Translations under genes and position numbers: made by a program
Assembly: GCA_035513345.1 (NCBI GenBank)
Contig: DATKCF010000053.1
Coordinates: forward strand, 1 to 6,972
Length of the DNA stretch: 6,972 nucleotides
From: DATKCF01 sp035513345
GTDB taxonomy: Bacteria; Gemmatimonadota; Gemmatimonadetes; Longimicrobiales; RSA9
Direction of reading: 5' to 3'
The notes under the pieces: model-generated
What the model saw: the letters and a program-made list of their open reading frames with translations, nothing else
What the model was told of the DNA's origin: nothing
Databases searched by the model: none
Shown: one piece after another, positions 5,370-6,972 of the stretch
Numbering within the stretch: position 1 is the first letter of the stretch
Layout of the letters: each line of letters begins with the position of its first letter

Positions 5370-6619
5370 GGCGCGTACACCCAGAGGTGTTCATTGCGAT
5401 TGAAGAATTCGTCCACGGCATCCGCGATGCCGCCCACGATCTTGTGTTGAAACGCCTGGCTGCCAATCAGTCCGGCCTCTTCGCGGTTGGACAGGAAGCC
5501 GACTTCAATGAGGACAGAGGGCATGATCGATCCTATCAGCACGATCAGCTCGCCTCGTTTGACGCCGCGGTTGGGGCCCGGATGGAACGTAGCCAGCCGG
5601 TTCTGGACGATGGTCGCCAGCTCGTGCGACGACCGCATCAGGAAATCGCTGCGCAGGTTGTTCAGGATCTGGCCGAGCCCGTCATCGGTCGGGGCGGGCG
5701 GCTCATCCTCGAAGCGGATAGCCTCGTTCTCCATCGCCGCGACGCGACGCTCGTCCTCGGTCCTCGCCTCGGAGAGGAAAAAGGTCTCGAAGCCACGCAC
5801 GGACGGTGACTGGAACGCGTTCGCGTGAATGGACAGGAACACGGCGACCGGACGTTCGCCGCGCCAGCTGTTGGCCAGGCGCGGCCGGTCGTGCAGCGCT
5901 ATCAGCGTATCCGCGGTGCGCGTGAGATGCACCTCGTAGCCGCGCTGCTCGAGCAGTGTGCCGAGGCGCTGCGAGAGCAGCAGCGTCACGTCCTTTTCGC
6001 GCAGCCCGTTCGGTCCGACCTTGCCCGGATCGCGACCGCCGTGACCGGCATCGATGACGACGACGCGGGTGCGCGCTGCAGCCCTGGCCGCCGCAGCGCG
6101 CGCGGCCCCGGCCGGGTCCGGCGTTCTGGCGGCCTCCGTTACAACCGTCGTCACACTCGTCGGCACTGCCGGGCGCGTGACAGCCGGCCCGCCGCCGGAG
6201 CGCAGCACGAGCGCGCCGGCCGCATACGCATACCGATCGCCGCGCCAGTCGGGCAGCCAGCGGATGAAGAATTGCTCGGGCAGGTACACTGCGCCGGCAT
6301 GCCGCTGCACGTCGAACGCGAGCTGGTGCACGACGGATCCGGCGAGGAAGAAAGGCGACGTCGTCCAGAAACGAAGCGTGTCGGCTCCGCTCACCGCCAT
6401 CACGCCGTCCGGCCGGTCACTCACCGTGAATCCGAGCGCTGCCAGAGCACTTGCCGGGTAGGCATCCGCACCGTTGATGCGGGCCGCTGGAACGGTCGCG
6501 TCAGCCGACCCCGACAGCCGCAGCGAAGCCACCTGAGCCTGAGCTGCTGTCACGGCCAGCGCGGCAGCAGGTACGACGAACAGGACACTCCAGGCGACGC
6601 GGCGAAGGGCGCGGCGCAC
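5366..6619 (-). CDS. Secreted N-acetylmuramoyl-L-alanine amidase (Amidase_3)
   Basis: This zinc amidase cuts the bond between MurNAc and the stem peptide of peptidoglycan in the periplasm or wall. From the chosen GTG it has 417 residues: a signal peptide (RRALRR, hydrophobic core, AQA at about 26-28), a compact N-terminal domain at about 50-140 resembling copper-amine-oxidase-like or stalk modules rather than a clear AMIN domain, a Pro/Thr then Ala/Arg-rich linker at about 141-183, and the catalytic domain at about 185-407. Zinc ligands are H193 (DAGHGG), E208 (REKDV) and H265 (SIHAN); the catalytic E372 is in LIEVGFLSN. A charged insertion at about 284-330 lies where AmiA/AmiC-type enzymes carry an inhibitory helix. 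The GTG lies 16 nt past smpB and places the signal peptide at the N-terminus; an ATG at 6676 or GTG at 6655 would overlap smpB. The stop overlaps pyrD. Confidence 0.93.
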   Translation of the reverse strand: MRRALRRVAWSVLFVVPAAALAVTAAQAQVASLRLSGSADATVPAARINGADAYPASALAALGFTVSDRPDGVMAVSGADTLRFWTTSPFFLAGSVVHQLAFDVQRHAGAVYLPEQFFIRWLPDWRGDRYAYAAGALVLRSGGGPAVTRPAVPTSVTTVVTEAARTPDPAGAARAAAARAAARTRVVVIDAGHGGRDPGKVGPNGLREKDVTLLLSQRLGTLLEQRGYEVHLTRTADTLIALHDRPRLANSWRGERPVAVFLSIHANAFQSPSVRGFETFFLSEARTEDERRVAAMENEAIRFEDEPPAPTDDGLGQILNNLRSDFLMRSSHELATIVQNRLATFHPGPNRGVKRGELIVLIGSIMPSVLIEVGFLSNREEAGLIGSQAFQHKIVGGIADAVDEFFNRNEHLWVYAP

Positions 6620-6635
6620 GAGGGCTGCCGCGCCG

Positions 6636-6972
6636 TCAGACGCGGCGGACAGCACGCTGCATTTCCCGATCGGCATCACGCTTCTTCTGATCCTCACGCT
6701 TGTCGAAACGCTTCTTCCCCTGGCCGAGCGCCAGTGCGACCTTGACCAGGCCATCCTTCAGGTACAACTCGAGTGGCACTAGCGTGTAGCCCTCCTGCTG
6801 CGTGGCCCCGATCAGCCGCCGGATCTCGCGGCGGTGCAGCAGCAGCTTGCGCGGCCGGACCGGGTCGACGTTCCACCGGCTGGCCGGATCGTACGGGCTG
6901 ATGTGCATGCCGTGCAGGATGGCCTCGTTGCCATCTATCCGGGCGAACGCTTCGGTCAGGCTGACCCTGCCT
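6636..6972 (-). CDS. smpB: SsrA-binding protein SmpB, C-terminal part (cut by window edge)
   Basis: SmpB binds tmRNA and brings it to stalled ribosomes for trans-translation. The visible 111 residues enter from the edge in frame and end at the TGA at 6638-6636, so about 45 N-terminal residues are missing. Typical family segments are EAFARIDGNEAILHGMHISP, PRKLLLHRREIRRL, TLVPLELYLKDGLVKVALAL and the G-K-K-x-F/Y-D-K-R-E motif (GKKRFDKRED), followed by the basic tail that contacts the decoding centre. The amidase gene follows at once, possibly overlapping if its start is further upstream. Confidence 0.97.
   Translation of the reverse strand, partial: GRVSLTEAFARIDGNEAILHGMHISPYDPASRWNVDPVRPRKLLLHRREIRRLIGATQQEGYTLVPLELYLKDGLVKVALALGQGKKRFDKREDQKKRDADREMQRAVRRV

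Noticed and set aside
3940..6745. Long plus-strand frames opposite pyrF, pyrD and the amidase (up to about 306 codons)
   Set aside because: The opposite strand has unmistakable enzyme motifs throughout; the plus-strand translations are Arg/His-rich and unlike any family.
1..6972. A hidden mobile element, CRISPR array, toxin-antitoxin or defence system
   Set aside because: I saw no direct repeat array, transposase, integrase, attachment-site duplication at the tRNAs, or unexplained ORF cluster; gene order and composition look like core chromosome.

Overview
This window is a high-GC stretch in which every supported gene lies on the minus strand, so transcription runs from high to low coordinates. 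The content is bacterial housekeeping. The gene families, the GC-rich codon use and the acidic PRC-barrel protein would fit Gemmatimonadota or a relative. That placement is inferred from general resemblance and was not tested by a search.

In transcription order the right half (6972 to 1845) holds smpB (5' end cut by the window edge), a secreted zinc N-acetylmuramoyl-L-alanine amidase, pyrD (dihydroorotate dehydrogenase, class 1B type), pyrF (OMP decarboxylase), a small secreted protein that looks NTF2-like, and cysS (cysteinyl-tRNA synthetase). From the amidase to cysS every stop codon overlaps a start codon by 4 nt (GTGA or ATGA; at the fifth gene a TGATG alternative is also available). This tight polycistronic unit combines ribosome rescue, wall remodelling, pyrimidine synthesis and tRNA charging.

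The middle (1825 to 939) alternates tRNAs with a protein gene: tRNA-Thr(UGU) 19 nt after cysS, a PRC-barrel protein with a strong Shine-Dalgarno, then tRNA-Gly(UCC) with its own promoter. Two strong hairpins follow tRNA-Gly, and the second ends in a T-run and reads as an intrinsic terminator.

The left part (858 to 1) holds a 52-residue protein with two CxxC pairs, a near-consensus sigma-70 promoter, a leader of about 340 nt with hairpins and no convincing ORF, and the first 89 codons of tuf (EF-Tu), which runs off the edge. tRNA-Thr and tRNA-Gly upstream of tuf recall the tRNA-tufB arrangement of other bacteria, but here they are split by protein genes.

I found no mobile element, CRISPR array, phage gene or defence system. 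The points most worth checking are the long tuf leader, the mixed tRNA/mRNA arrangement, the CxxC microprotein and the chain of start/stop overlaps.
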